Positions 55,676 to 64,000 of a DNA stretch of 64,000 nucleotides are shown here, piece by piece. The position numbers were made by a program, and so were the translations under genes. Below the pieces are notes generated by a model. That model was not told where the DNA came from. It saw only the letters and a list, made by a program, of their open reading frames with translations, and searched no databases. The stretch comes from Actinomyces mediterranea (lineage in GTDB: Bacteria > Actinomycetota > Actinomycetes > Actinomycetales > Actinomycetaceae). The stretch covers positions 124,001 through 188,000 of the forward strand of contig NZ_FTPB01000002.1 in assembly GCF_900155595.1 (NCBI RefSeq). The letters are read 5' to 3'. Position 1 is the stretch's first letter. Every line of letters starts with the position of its first letter.

Positions 55676-55686
55676 TATGCGGTTGG

Positions 55687-56877
55687 TCAGTACCAGTTGT
55701 TCAACTGGAAGTGCGACCATGCGCCGCACGGGGTTCCGTAGCGTCCGGCGATGTATCCCAGGCCCCAGGTGATCTGAGTCGCGGGGTTGGTCGCCCAGTC
55801 GGCACCCGCAGAAGCCATCTTCGAGCCGGGGAGCGCTTGAGGGATTCCATAGGCGCCGGAGGCGTTGCCCGCCGTCACGTTCCACCCCGACTCACGGTTC
55901 CACAGGGCGACGAGGCATTGGAACTCCGAGGTCGACCAACCGCGGGCGGCGACCATCTCCGCCGCGATGCCCTGAGCGGAGGCGGGATCGTAGGAGACGG
56001 ACACATTCGGGACGGACACGGCAGCAGACGAGGAGGGTGTGGCCGCCGACTTCTTCTTCGTGCCGACGGAGACGATCTCATTGACGGGTTCGGTGCGCTC
56101 CTCGGAGAGGAGGACGTCCACCGTGGTCACGCCGTCAACCGTCTCACGGTAGCTGGTCGTGGTGATAGAGCCGTTGGTCCCCTCTTGGACGACCGAGGTC
56201 TCACCCTCGTAAAGGGTGTCGTCGTCGCGGTTCTCCGTCGTGTACTCAATGTCCTGGGTACCGACGACGTTGCCACGGGTGACGCGGGTGACGCGCAGCG
56301 CCTTCTGCCCGTTCTCGGATACGAAGGAGACGCGGTCGATCGGCGACACGGTGACGTCCGCCGTGGCGAGGAGATCCTCAACGTCCTCGTTGCCGGTCGA
56401 CTCGACCGGGATCTTGGTGCCGTCGACCTCGACGGTCATCGTCGTGGCGGTAGCGGCGACCGGCATGACGTCGCGAACGGAGGAGCGGTCGGCCGCGAGA
56501 ATGATGGAGCCGTCGGCGGTCACCGAGTCGAGCACGCCGTCGACGGAGTCGGCGGTGGACCATGCTTCGACGGATTCCCCGTCGACTGTGACGTTGTACC
56601 GGGTCGCGGTGCGCACGACGATGGTGTCGCCATCTTTGACCCGCGTATCGACCGAGGGGGCGATGAGGTCGTGCGAAGAGACCTCAACCTCGGCGGAGGT
56701 GAGAACATCATCAACGGTCGTGAAGAATCCTTCGGCGGGAACGCTGACACCGTTCACCTCGAGAGTGACGTCGTGATACGACGTCGCAATGGCAGTGCCG
56801 GCGGTTGCCGTGAGCGCCAGTGCCAGAACAGAGGCGGTGGTGATGACGACGGGACGTGAGGGATGCGTGAAATTCAC
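55687..56877 (-). CDS. Resuscitation-promoting-factor-like protein (DUF348-G5-lytic domain)
   Basis: 396 residues from the GTG at 56875-56877, after TCTGGAGTCAC. A signal peptide or membrane anchor (about 8-30) leads to DUF348 repeats (EVNGVSVPAEGFFTTVDDVL, TVDGESVEAWSTADSVDGVL, EVDGTKIPVESTGNEDVEDL), a G5 domain (about 205-285) and a C-terminal transglycosylase-like domain (NRESGWN with the catalytic-type Glu, GIPQALPGSKM, WGLGYIAGRYG). This is the RpfB architecture. It acts outside the cell on peptidoglycan to aid growth or resuscitation. The position next to tatD is the conserved one. Confidence 0.88.
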   Translation of the reverse strand: MNFTHPSRPVVITTASVLALALTATAGTAIATSYHDVTLEVNGVSVPAEGFFTTVDDVLTSAEVEVSSHDLIAPSVDTRVKDGDTIVVRTATRYNVTVDGESVEAWSTADSVDGVLDSVTADGSIILAADRSSVRDVMPVAATATTMTVEVDGTKIPVESTGNEDVEDLLATADVTVSPIDRVSFVSENGQKALRVTRVTRGNVVGTQDIEYTTENRDDDTLYEGETSVVQEGTNGSITTTSYRETVDGVTTVDVLLSEERTEPVNEIVSVGTKKKSAATPSSSAAVSVPNVSVSYDPASAQGIAAEMVAARGWSTSEFQCLVALWNRESGWNVTAGNASGAYGIPQALPGSKMASAGADWATNPATQITWGLGYIAGRYGTPCGAWSHFQLNNWY

Positions 56878-57065
56878 GTGACTCCAGACTTCAGAGGATT
56901 CGTCGTTGGCCGGTTCGCGACATGACGCTCCTCGGTCGATGACGATCTGTTGCATCCACCGTAATCAATCCGTAATCATTCACGCAGTCTTTCGTGACGC
57001 GTCTCACTTATCGGCACTGCGCGTCCAGCGGCGAGCAACCACGGCGAAAGACCCCACCGACGCGG

Positions 57066-57977
57066 CTACCACTGACCGTAGACGCTGCGAGAATTCCTCA
57101 TGAGCTGCTCACATGCCGCTTGCTCATCCATATCCCACAGGTCTGCGATGAAGCGCACAGTATGAGTCATCACATAGGAAGCATTCGGCTGCCCGCGGTG
57201 CGGCGCGGGAGTCAGATACGGCGCGTCAGTTTCGACGAGGACGAGCTGCGGGGGCATATGGGCCAAGCCATCGCGCAGATCGCTATTCGCCGGGTAGGTG
57301 AGGGGGCCCGCGAATGACGCATACCAGCCGTGCGCCGCGAGGGCATCGGCGAATTCGCCGTCACCGGAGAAGCAGTGGAAGACGATCGGCTGGTCATCGC
57401 TCGCAGCGTCGGCGAGGACTGCGAGTGTGTCCGCATGGGCGTCGCGATCGTGAATCTGCAGGGGCAGGCCCGCCTGTGCGGCGAGGCGGATATGCGCGAC
57501 GAACGCCTCTTTTTGGGCGTCGCGCCCCGACTCGCCGGTGCGGTAGTAGTCGAGGCCGGACTCCCCCACTGCGACCACCATCGGGTCTGTCAGGCGCTCC
57601 TCCACCTCGCTGAGCGCCTCATCGAGGGGGATGTGGTGGTCGCGCAGCCTGGGGGTGAGTCCGTCAGGAGAAGGCTCGTTCACGCCCGCGTGCAGGGCCG
57701 CCTCGTTCGGGTGCAGGGCGAGGGCGACGCGCACTCCCTCGTATCGGCGGGCGAGGTCGATCATCGGGTCGAAATCGGGCAGTTCGCAGGCGCTCGATAC
57801 CTGGTGGGTGATATTCGCACGCCTCGCCCTCGCGATCTGTTCATCGAGGGGGAGCCTGACCCCATCGGCGCGGGGGATCTCGCCCTCGTGGACGGGCAGG
57901 TGCGTGTGATTGTCCATGATCGGCGCCGCCAGTGGAGTATCCTCCCCCGGCCACCTGCGAAGACCGCGCTTGCCCAT
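57066..57977 (-). CDS. tatD: TatD family metal-dependent hydrolase
   Basis: 303 residues. Metal ligands in MDNHTHLPV (H24, H26), GESGLDYYR (Glu), QIHDRDA (His), VFHCFSGD (His) and ETDAPYLTP (Asp) are present. Members are 3'-5' deoxyribonucleases active in repair and DNA fragmentation. AGAGGAG lies 5 nt before the ATG. It precedes the Rpf-like gene on the same strand, the typical actinobacterial order. Confidence 0.93.
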   Translation of the reverse strand: MGKRGLRRWPGEDTPLAAPIMDNHTHLPVHEGEIPRADGVRLPLDEQIARARRANITHQVSSACELPDFDPMIDLARRYEGVRVALALHPNEAALHAGVNEPSPDGLTPRLRDHHIPLDEALSEVEERLTDPMVVAVGESGLDYYRTGESGRDAQKEAFVAHIRLAAQAGLPLQIHDRDAHADTLAVLADAASDDQPIVFHCFSGDGEFADALAAHGWYASFAGPLTYPANSDLRDGLAHMPPQLVLVETDAPYLTPAPHRGQPNASYVMTHTVRFIADLWDMDEQAACEQLMRNSRSVYGQW

Positions 57978-58096
57978 CTGTCTCCTCTTCCCTCGTGTGG
58001 TTCCGACGAGGCTTCCGCCCCGTCAATGGTCATGGGCACCAGCCTAATCCGAATGCTCCTCCCCACCGCGCATCGCGCGACTGAGGCCGACGCCGG

Positions 58097-59536
58097 TCAA
58101 CGTGCGGGGATGTAGACGGCGAGCCCCGAGTCGGCGACGGGGAAGTCCGCGGCCCCGTCCTCGTCGATGACAATCGGAATGCCCTCGCCGACGGTGCACT
58201 GCCAGGTTTGGCCCGCATGGCGTGATCCCACGAAGAGCCGCTTGGAGGATGCTCCGCGGTCGGAGACGACGACGGAGACACCCGTATAGGGATCGTCGTC
58301 GGTGCCGTCGCGCGCCCAGCCGATCACCTCACGATCGTCGAGGGCATCGTATTGGGCGCCGTAGGCGTGGGTCGCCCTGAGCCGCATGAGTGTTTCCAGC
58401 CCCGGTACGGCTGTTATCGCGTACTCACCCTCCGTGCCGTCGAGGTCGGCTTGGAAGACGCACGGGTAGCCCGCTTCGCGCAGCAGGATGAGCGCGTAGG
58501 CGGCGGGTTTGAACCAGTCGGCGACCGGGGATTGGAGGGATTGGCCGGCCTGGGTGTCGTGGTTCTCCACGAAGGTCACGGCCATCGTCGGATCCGCTGC
58601 CACGAGTGTTCCGTTGAAGATCCCCCCGAGGTCGTAGTCCCCATTCGACTGGGAGGCGTGGTGGAAGGCGAAGTGCAGGGGCACGTCGAACAGGGCGAGG
58701 GAGCGGTCGGTGCCGATGAAGGCGAGGAGTTCGCCTAGGTCGCCCGACCAGTACTCCCCCACGGTGAACAGCTCGTGCCCGCAGGCCGTACGCAGCTCTT
58801 CGAGCCATGACATGGTGAAGCTGCGATCCATGTGTTTGAGCGCATCCATGCGCAACCCGTCAACGCCCGTCGTCTCAAGGAACCACAGTCCCCATTTCAC
58901 GAGTTCGTCGTACACCTTCGGATCGGTGAGGTGCACGTCGGCGCCCATGAGGTAGTCGAAGTTGCCGTATTCGGAGTTGACATCGGCGTTCCACTCCTTG
59001 CCTTCGAAAAGCCACAGTCCCGGCCGCTGCGTCGCTTCGTCCCAGTCGATGCCGTGGAAGCACGTCCAGTCCCAGGTGAAGTCGGAATATGCTCCTCGTC
59101 TGCCGGGAAAGGTGAACCGCGTCCAGGTTTCGATGGTCTCCTCGGGGCCGATCGTCTCATAGCGGTTGGCGGGGTCGATCGGGGTGGCGCGGACGGATTC
59201 CAACTCGTCGCCGCCCATTTTGTGGTTGAGGACGGTGTCGGCGAGGACGCTGATCCCCTCTGCTTGGAGCGCCCGGATGGCCACAAGGTACTGGTCGCGG
59301 GTCCCGTACTTGGTCCGCGTCGAGCCGCGCTGGTCGAATTCGCCGAGGTCGTAGAGGTCGTAGACCCCGTATCCAACGTCATCAGCACCCGCATGGCCCT
59401 TGTACGCGGGGGGCAGCCACACAGCTGTCACACCGAGGTCGGCCAATCGCCGAGCCTGGACGGCCATTGATTCCCAGTGCGTCCCATCGGAGGGCAGATA
59501 CCAGGAGAAGCCCTGTAGCAGCGTCCCGTTCATCAT
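58097..59536 (-). CDS. Cytoplasmic alpha-amylase, GH13_5 type
   Basis: 479 residues with no signal peptide. MMNGTLLQGFSWYLPSDG is the usual start. Catalytic residues are D231 (GLRMDALKH), E261 (TVGEYW) and D327 (FVENHDTQ). The AmyS-type length and the long loop between strands 3 and 4 (residues 100-200) fit liquefying amylases of Bacillus. It would cleave maltodextrins or glycogen inside the cell, complementing glgP. The ribosome site is weak; ATG 59534-59536 or the adjacent ATG could be used. Confidence 0.92.
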   Translation of the reverse strand: MMNGTLLQGFSWYLPSDGTHWESMAVQARRLADLGVTAVWLPPAYKGHAGADDVGYGVYDLYDLGEFDQRGSTRTKYGTRDQYLVAIRALQAEGISVLADTVLNHKMGGDELESVRATPIDPANRYETIGPEETIETWTRFTFPGRRGAYSDFTWDWTCFHGIDWDEATQRPGLWLFEGKEWNADVNSEYGNFDYLMGADVHLTDPKVYDELVKWGLWFLETTGVDGLRMDALKHMDRSFTMSWLEELRTACGHELFTVGEYWSGDLGELLAFIGTDRSLALFDVPLHFAFHHASQSNGDYDLGGIFNGTLVAADPTMAVTFVENHDTQAGQSLQSPVADWFKPAAYALILLREAGYPCVFQADLDGTEGEYAITAVPGLETLMRLRATHAYGAQYDALDDREVIGWARDGTDDDPYTGVSVVVSDRGASSKRLFVGSRHAGQTWQCTVGEGIPIVIDEDGAADFPVADSGLAVYIPAR

Positions 59537-59553
59537 CGCGCCCTGTGATGGTC

Positions 59554-60138
59554 TCAGCCCTGATACACGATCCCAGTGGCGACCGCCGCTGCGGCGTCGT
59601 CTCCAAGCATATAGCGTACGAGGGCGAGCCCCAGCTCGGCGGAGGTTCCCATGCCGCGACTGGTGAGGATCTCGCCGTCGACGACGACAGGGTCTTCGAG
59701 GGCAGTCGCCCCTCCTGCGCGCAGGGCATCCATGAAGCTAGGATTCGCGGTCGCCCGTCTTCCGTCGAGCAGTCCCCGATCGGCGAGAATCGAGGGGGCG
59801 GCACAGATCGCGGCGACGGGCCCAGATGCGCGCACGCGCCGTTCGAGCTCGTCGGCGACGACCGGGGAGTCGGCGAGGACGAGGGTGCCCGGCATGCCGC
59901 CCGGGAGGAACAGCAGCGCGTAGTCGGCGAGGACGGCCTCTGACAGGAGCAGGTCGCAGACGATGCGGATACTGTGAGACGATTCGATCGTCTCCGAGTC
60001 CGACACGGCGATGAGGTCGGCACGGATCCCCGCACGGTAGAGGCAATCGACGACTGCGAGCGCTTCGACCTCTTCGCATCCGGGCGCCATGAGCACCGCA
60101 ACCGCAGCATCGGTCGAAAGAGTATTCGGGGTGGGCAT
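59554..60138 (-). CDS. DJ-1/PfpI family protein
   Basis: 194 residues. It has the glutamine-amidotransferase-like fold with nucleophile-elbow Cys in AAICAAPSIL, upstream LLFLPGGMPG, and the N-terminal Glu of CEEVEAL. Close relatives are YajL/ThiJ proteins, proposed as chaperones or deglycases of glyoxal adducts. The ATG at 60136-60138 follows GAGGAG; the longer frame upstream runs into the ABC gene end. It sits between the exporter gene and the amylase on the same strand. Confidence 0.9.
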   Translation of the reverse strand: MPTPNTLSTDAAVAVLMAPGCEEVEALAVVDCLYRAGIRADLIAVSDSETIESSHSIRIVCDLLLSEAVLADYALLFLPGGMPGTLVLADSPVVADELERRVRASGPVAAICAAPSILADRGLLDGRRATANPSFMDALRAGGATALEDPVVVDGEILTSRGMGTSAELGLALVRYMLGDDAAAAVATGIVYQG

Positions 60139-60185
60139 ATCATTCTCCTCGTCGGCACATGTATCTTCGAGGTTACCCGTTGGAC

Positions 60186-63100
60186 TCACTCGCTGCGCAG
60201 TGCTTCGACGGGGTCTTCGCGTGCCGCCTTGCCCGCCGGAATGACTCCGGCGATGAGGGTGAGCACCACGGAGATGGCGATGAGGATGACTGCGGCCGCG
60301 GGCGGCAGCTGGGCGATGTTTTCAACGCCCAGACTCGACGACACTATTGCATTCGCCACGACGCACAGACCCAGGGTGATGGCGATGCCGATGACGCCGG
60401 CGAGGAAGCCCTCAATGACGGTTTCAGCGTTGAAGACGTGCGACACGTCCCTCCTCGAGGCGCCGATCGCACGCAGGATGCCGATCTCCTTCTTGCGTTC
60501 GAGGACGGAGATGAAGGTGATGATCGCGATCATGATCGAAGAGACCACGAGGGAGATCGACACGAAGGCGATGAGCATCCAGGAGATGATGTTGATGATG
60601 CTGGTCACCGATGACATGAGCAGGCCGACGAAGTCGGTGTAGGTGATGACTTGGTCATCGAAGCCTGCGTCGCGCTTCGCTTGGTTGTAGTTGTCGAGGA
60701 TCGCTTTGACGGCGTCTTTGTCCTCGAAGGTCGTTGGATAGATGCTGATCTGCGAGGGGCTCGCCTCCTCACCCCAGCCCAGGCTCCTCAGATTCGAGTC
60801 GTAGGAGGCGCGGTTCGTCGACATCATGGTCGACATGAGCGAGGCGAGATCATCTGCGTTCATATTCGACGTGAACGCTTCTGCGAAGGCGGACTCGTCA
60901 ATGGTGAAGGCGCTCGCCAACGATTCGGACATCTGCGTCATGGCATTCGTCAGCTGCGCTCCGATCTGGGTCTGCAGCGTCGTCATGAACTGCGTCATGA
61001 CTGTCGACAGGGTCTGCGTCATGTAGGTCGACATGAGGTCCCCGATGGCGCCGCTCAGCGCCTGCCCGAGTTGGGTCGCGATGTGGGTGCCGATGGTGGT
61101 GGCGAGCCTCTGGGATACAGAGGCGGCGATATCGGCGACAGCGGGATCCTCGCCGAGGGCGGTCGCGAGATTGCTCGTCAACTTCGCCGTGTTGATCACC
61201 TTCCCGGAGGTGATCAGCGAATTGAGGGTCTGGCGGACCTCGGGTGTTGCGAGGTAGCGCTGAGCGAGGGTCCCCGCGTCGACGTCGGGGATCCCGTCGC
61301 CGTCTGAGTCCGCATTCTCCGAGTAGTAGGCGGTGAAGCCCTTGACGATGCCGGTGAGCGTCGTCGACAGATACTCGCCCGCGCCCTCAGCGATGACGCC
61401 GTCTTTGAGGGTCCTTGAAATGATCATCGCATAGTCGATATCCGCGAGCTGCGGGTATTTCGCCGCCAAATCCGACAGGTCGAGGCTCGACAGATCCAGT
61501 GTCGACAGGTCGATGGAGCCCGCGAGCTGCGAGGCGTCGAGGGCGGAGAGATCCATGCCCGACATGTCAAGGGAACCGATATCGAGGCTGGAGGCGCTGA
61601 TGCCGGAGAAGTCGAGTCCCGACAGGTCCATCTGCAGTGCGGAGGGGTCGATCCGGAATGCGGCCTGCAGTTTCGACCCGTCAACGGTGAAGAGGGAAGA
61701 CATGTCGAACGAGGATTCGGCCTCCTTTGTGAGGTCCTCGAAGGACTTTCCGGTGAACACGTCGATCGTCGGATTCGCAATCTGTTGAGCCACGATGTCG
61801 GATGCTGCGGCCGCCTTCATGATGTCGCGCGTGAGCCCGGCGGTGTAACCGATGCCCTGCGTCAAGATCGTCGTGTCCTCTTCGAGGGGCTTGACGATGG
61901 CGACGATCGTCAGTTCGGTGCCATTGGCGACGAGGTCCTTCATATGCGCCGAGTCCTTGGATTTATCGGTCCACACCTTGTAGGTCTCGTCGTACACGTA
62001 CCTGTCAGTGGCGTTCACGAGTGAGAACGTGGTTCCCAGAATGTTCTCATAGTCGTAGGAGGCGGTCCTCGAAGCGTCTGCGGACTGCGGAGAGTCGTCG
62101 GGCTTCGACGATGAGGAGCCCATACTCCCCGAGTAATACTCCTCCATCATTTCGTCGAGTTCGGAGTGGTCGCGCAACCCGAGCGCGTACTCGTACAGGT
62201 CCTGCATGGAGCCATTGGAGTCGACGATGAGGACGAGCTCATCCGATTCGGTCGGCCATTGTCCTGCGAGCACCGTGTAGGCGTCGTCGTACAGTTCGCG
62301 CGACTCAGGGAGCTGATGGAAGGCATCCGTTGTCACGAAGGAGGAGAACGCCCCCGACCCGTAGGCGGCTGTCATCGTTGAGAAGGACTGCTCGGGGTTG
62401 ACTTGAACGACGCCATTCGATGTGTCGGTGAGATAGATCTGCGGCTGGACGTCGTAGTTGTACTCGATGGCGGCAACGTGATCGGAGATGTTGCCCCCGT
62501 CGGCGTCGAAGTAGCTCTTGAGGGACTTGAGGTCGTTCGTCGTCGTCGAATCCATCATCGACGTGAAGGCGCTCCTCGTTGTGATCTGTCCCGATGCCCC
62601 GGACTGCGACTGATCCGTCTGCGGAGAGCCGGCCACGGAGAAGGACATCATCGAAGCCATATCCATGCCGGTGCGCTGAATCGTCAGCGGATAGGAGGTG
62701 AGGGCGTCTTCCTCAGTCTTTGCGATATACGCATTGACGCCGTTGGCGAGGGCGAGGATCGCTGCGATCCCGATGATTCCGATCGACCCCGCGAAGGAGG
62801 TCATGAGGGTGCGCCCCTTCTTGGTCCACAGGTTCATCCCCGACAGGGACAGCGCGGTGAGCAGCGACATGGATGTCTTGCGCGTGGGTTTCGCCTCGCG
62901 CACGTCCTCAGTCCCGGGGATGAAGGGCTTCGAGTCCGCGGTGATCCGTCCGTCGGCGAGTTCGACGATGCGCGTCGCATACTCGTGTGCGAGGTTGGGA
63001 TTATGGGTGACCATGATGACGAGCCGGTCCCTGGCGACCTCTCGCAATAGGTCCATCACCTGCAGGGATGTCGTCGAGTCGAGTGCGCCGGTCGGCTCAT

Positions 63101-63596
63101 CCGCTAGGAGGATCTCGGGGTCGTTGACGAGTGCCCTGGCAATGGCGACTCGCTGCATCTGTCCGCCTGACAGTTGTGAGGGGCGCTTGTGGACGTGGTC
63201 GGCGAGGCCGACTTCGGTGAGCGCATTGAGCGCTCGCTCGCGCCTAGCGGATCGGGACACTCCCGACAGGGTCAGTGCAAGTTCAACATTGGACAGGACC
63301 GACTGGTGAGGGATGAGGTTGTAGGACTGGAAGACGAAGCCGATCCTGTTGTTGCGGTAGGAGTCCCAGTCGCGGGGGCGGTAGTCGTGCGTCGAGATGC
63401 CGTCGATGACGAGGTCGCCCGCATCGAAGTGATCGAGTCCACCGATGACATTGAGCATCGTCGTCTTCCCGGAGCCTGATTGGCCCAGGATCGCGACGAA
63501 TTCGTTGTCCCTGAATGCGACGGACACGTCGTTGAGTGCTGTCTGCGTCAATGATGCCGTTGTATACGACTTGGTGATAGAGCGGAGCTCAAGCAT
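60186..63596 (-). CDS. Fused MacB-type ABC transporter (ATPase plus FtsX permease)
   Basis: 1136 residues. The ATPase (1-230) has GQSGSGKTT, LSGGQMQR and ADEPTGALDS. One membrane helix (about 265) is followed by a very large outside domain (about 290-1005) and three C-terminal helices of the FtsX type (1010-1125). The outside part contains a run of five-residue DLS/LDLS repeats (about 652-718), a calcium-loop-like DSDGDGIPD near 760, and amphipathic helices. Such MacB-like proteins work as mechanotransmission exporters of peptides or envelope molecules. It follows an MMPL gene by 20 nt. Confidence 0.9.
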   Translation of the reverse strand: MLELRSITKSYTTASLTQTALNDVSVAFRDNEFVAILGQSGSGKTTMLNVIGGLDHFDAGDLVIDGISTHDYRPRDWDSYRNNRIGFVFQSYNLIPHQSVLSNVELALTLSGVSRSARRERALNALTEVGLADHVHKRPSQLSGGQMQRVAIARALVNDPEILLADEPTGALDSTTSLQVMDLLREVARDRLVIMVTHNPNLAHEYATRIVELADGRITADSKPFIPGTEDVREAKPTRKTSMSLLTALSLSGMNLWTKKGRTLMTSFAGSIGIIGIAAILALANGVNAYIAKTEEDALTSYPLTIQRTGMDMASMMSFSVAGSPQTDQSQSGASGQITTRSAFTSMMDSTTTNDLKSLKSYFDADGGNISDHVAAIEYNYDVQPQIYLTDTSNGVVQVNPEQSFSTMTAAYGSGAFSSFVTTDAFHQLPESRELYDDAYTVLAGQWPTESDELVLIVDSNGSMQDLYEYALGLRDHSELDEMMEEYYSGSMGSSSSKPDDSPQSADASRTASYDYENILGTTFSLVNATDRYVYDETYKVWTDKSKDSAHMKDLVANGTELTIVAIVKPLEEDTTILTQGIGYTAGLTRDIMKAAAASDIVAQQIANPTIDVFTGKSFEDLTKEAESSFDMSSLFTVDGSKLQAAFRIDPSALQMDLSGLDFSGISASSLDIGSLDMSGMDLSALDASQLAGSIDLSTLDLSSLDLSDLAAKYPQLADIDYAMIISRTLKDGVIAEGAGEYLSTTLTGIVKGFTAYYSENADSDGDGIPDVDAGTLAQRYLATPEVRQTLNSLITSGKVINTAKLTSNLATALGEDPAVADIAASVSQRLATTIGTHIATQLGQALSGAIGDLMSTYMTQTLSTVMTQFMTTLQTQIGAQLTNAMTQMSESLASAFTIDESAFAEAFTSNMNADDLASLMSTMMSTNRASYDSNLRSLGWGEEASPSQISIYPTTFEDKDAVKAILDNYNQAKRDAGFDDQVITYTDFVGLLMSSVTSIINIISWMLIAFVSISLVVSSIMIAIITFISVLERKKEIGILRAIGASRRDVSHVFNAETVIEGFLAGVIGIAITLGLCVVANAIVSSSLGVENIAQLPPAAAVILIAISVVLTLIAGVIPAGKAAREDPVEALRSE

Positions 63597-63616
63597 ATTT
63601 CCACCCTACGGGAAGG

Positions 63617-64000
63617 CTACTCGGGCCGCAGAATAGATCTCATTCGAGATATCTCACCCCGCCCGGCGACGAAGCGATCACCTGCTGCGAGCAGGCCCGG
63701 AAGGATGAAGACGATGAGGAATGTGGCCGCGATCGCACCGATGGAAATGGTCCTGCAGATCTGTCCCACGGTGGGGTTCTCGAAGAGGTGGCCGAGGATT
63801 CCGGTGACGACGATCATAATGGAGCCGGATGTTGCGATTGTGTGGATCGAGCGGTCGAGCGCCCGCGCAAGGGCACCGGGAATGTCGAGGCTAAGGCGCG
63901 CATCGCGGTACTGCGTCGTCAACAGGATCCCATAGTCGATGGTTGCGCCCATGAGGATGCACTGGACCATCAACTGGGCGAGGTAGTAGGAGTCGTACCC
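63617..64000 (-). CDS. MMPL/RND family transporter, C-terminal part only
   Basis: The open frame enters from the window edge; 127 codons to the stop are present. It shows three membrane helices with the RND motif GATIDYGILLTTQYRDAR, where the Asp of the proton relay sits, and a closing helix LIVFILPGLLAAGDRF. MMPL proteins export lipids or drugs. The gene is directly upstream of the fused ABC exporter and probably in one operon with it. Confidence 0.85.
   Translation of the reverse strand, partial: GYDSYYLAQLMVQCILMGATIDYGILLTTQYRDARLSLDIPGALARALDRSIHTIATSGSIMIVVTGILGHLFENPTVGQICRTISIGAIAATFLIVFILPGLLAAGDRFVAGRGEISRMRSILRPE

Noticed and set aside
55105-56859. 584-codon plus-strand frame across both Rpf-like genes
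   Set aside because: Antisense to the G5 and DUF348 repeats, which have signal peptide, domains and ribosome site on the other strand.

Overview
The window is high-GC DNA with GTG starts, strong AAGGAG-type ribosome sites and an actinobacterial gene set: DUF3117, the CTC form of bL25, Mrp, an Rpf-like G5 protein, the tatD-rpf-ksgA-ispE neighbourhood and a trehalose PTS. A member of the Actinomycetaceae (Actinomyces or Schaalia type) fits best. This is inferred from gene content and order; no 16S rRNA gene is present.

Layout. 1-24 kb is mostly housekeeping DNA: a membrane protein and CPBP protease, a GntR/ABC operon of YtrA type, glycogen phosphorylase, MarC, a PHP phosphoesterase, aminopeptidase P, a stress protein, an MgtE-N/CBS protein with DUF1003, Mrp, an O-methyltransferase, DUF3117, a LOG-family protein, a small lipoprotein coupled to a possible C39-like peptidase, bL25, prs, a short glmU, tRNA-Gln, a TetR regulator, DUF1540, an ABC-F ATPase, ispE and rsmA. 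24-54.6 kb looks like an accessory block. It holds a frameshifted LacI regulator with treC and a trehalose PTS, an ackA remnant, a lantibiotic-type ABC operon beside a histidine-kinase remnant, a decayed RHS gene ended by an IS3 remnant, a TetR/HsmA operon, a zinc-ribbon protein, CorA, and about 6.5 kb of nested insertion-sequence debris (IS110, IS3, ISL3). It ends with two large lower-GC genes on the same strand: a coiled-coil protein of unknown family and a 2279-residue HEPN/DUF4011 helicase/Vsr-like/DUF3320 protein. From 54.6 kb the chromosome resumes: a broken and an intact Rpf-like gene, tatD, a cytoplasmic alpha-amylase, a DJ-1 protein, a fused MacB-type ABC exporter and the end of an MMPL transporter.

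How the parts fit. The conserved actinobacterial order tatD-rpf-rsmA-ispE is collinear here on the minus strand but split by about 31 kb, so the accessory block has probably been inserted or accumulated between rpf and rsmA. Trehalose uptake (PTS) and trehalose-6-phosphate hydrolysis (TreC), glycogen phosphorylase and the amylase form a glucan and disaccharide theme. The most interesting cargo is the helicase with its coiled-coil neighbour. The helicase has the build of the HEPN-helicase-endonuclease (Hhe) class of anti-phage proteins; the neighbour I do not recognise. The two may form one defence locus later interrupted by insertion sequences.
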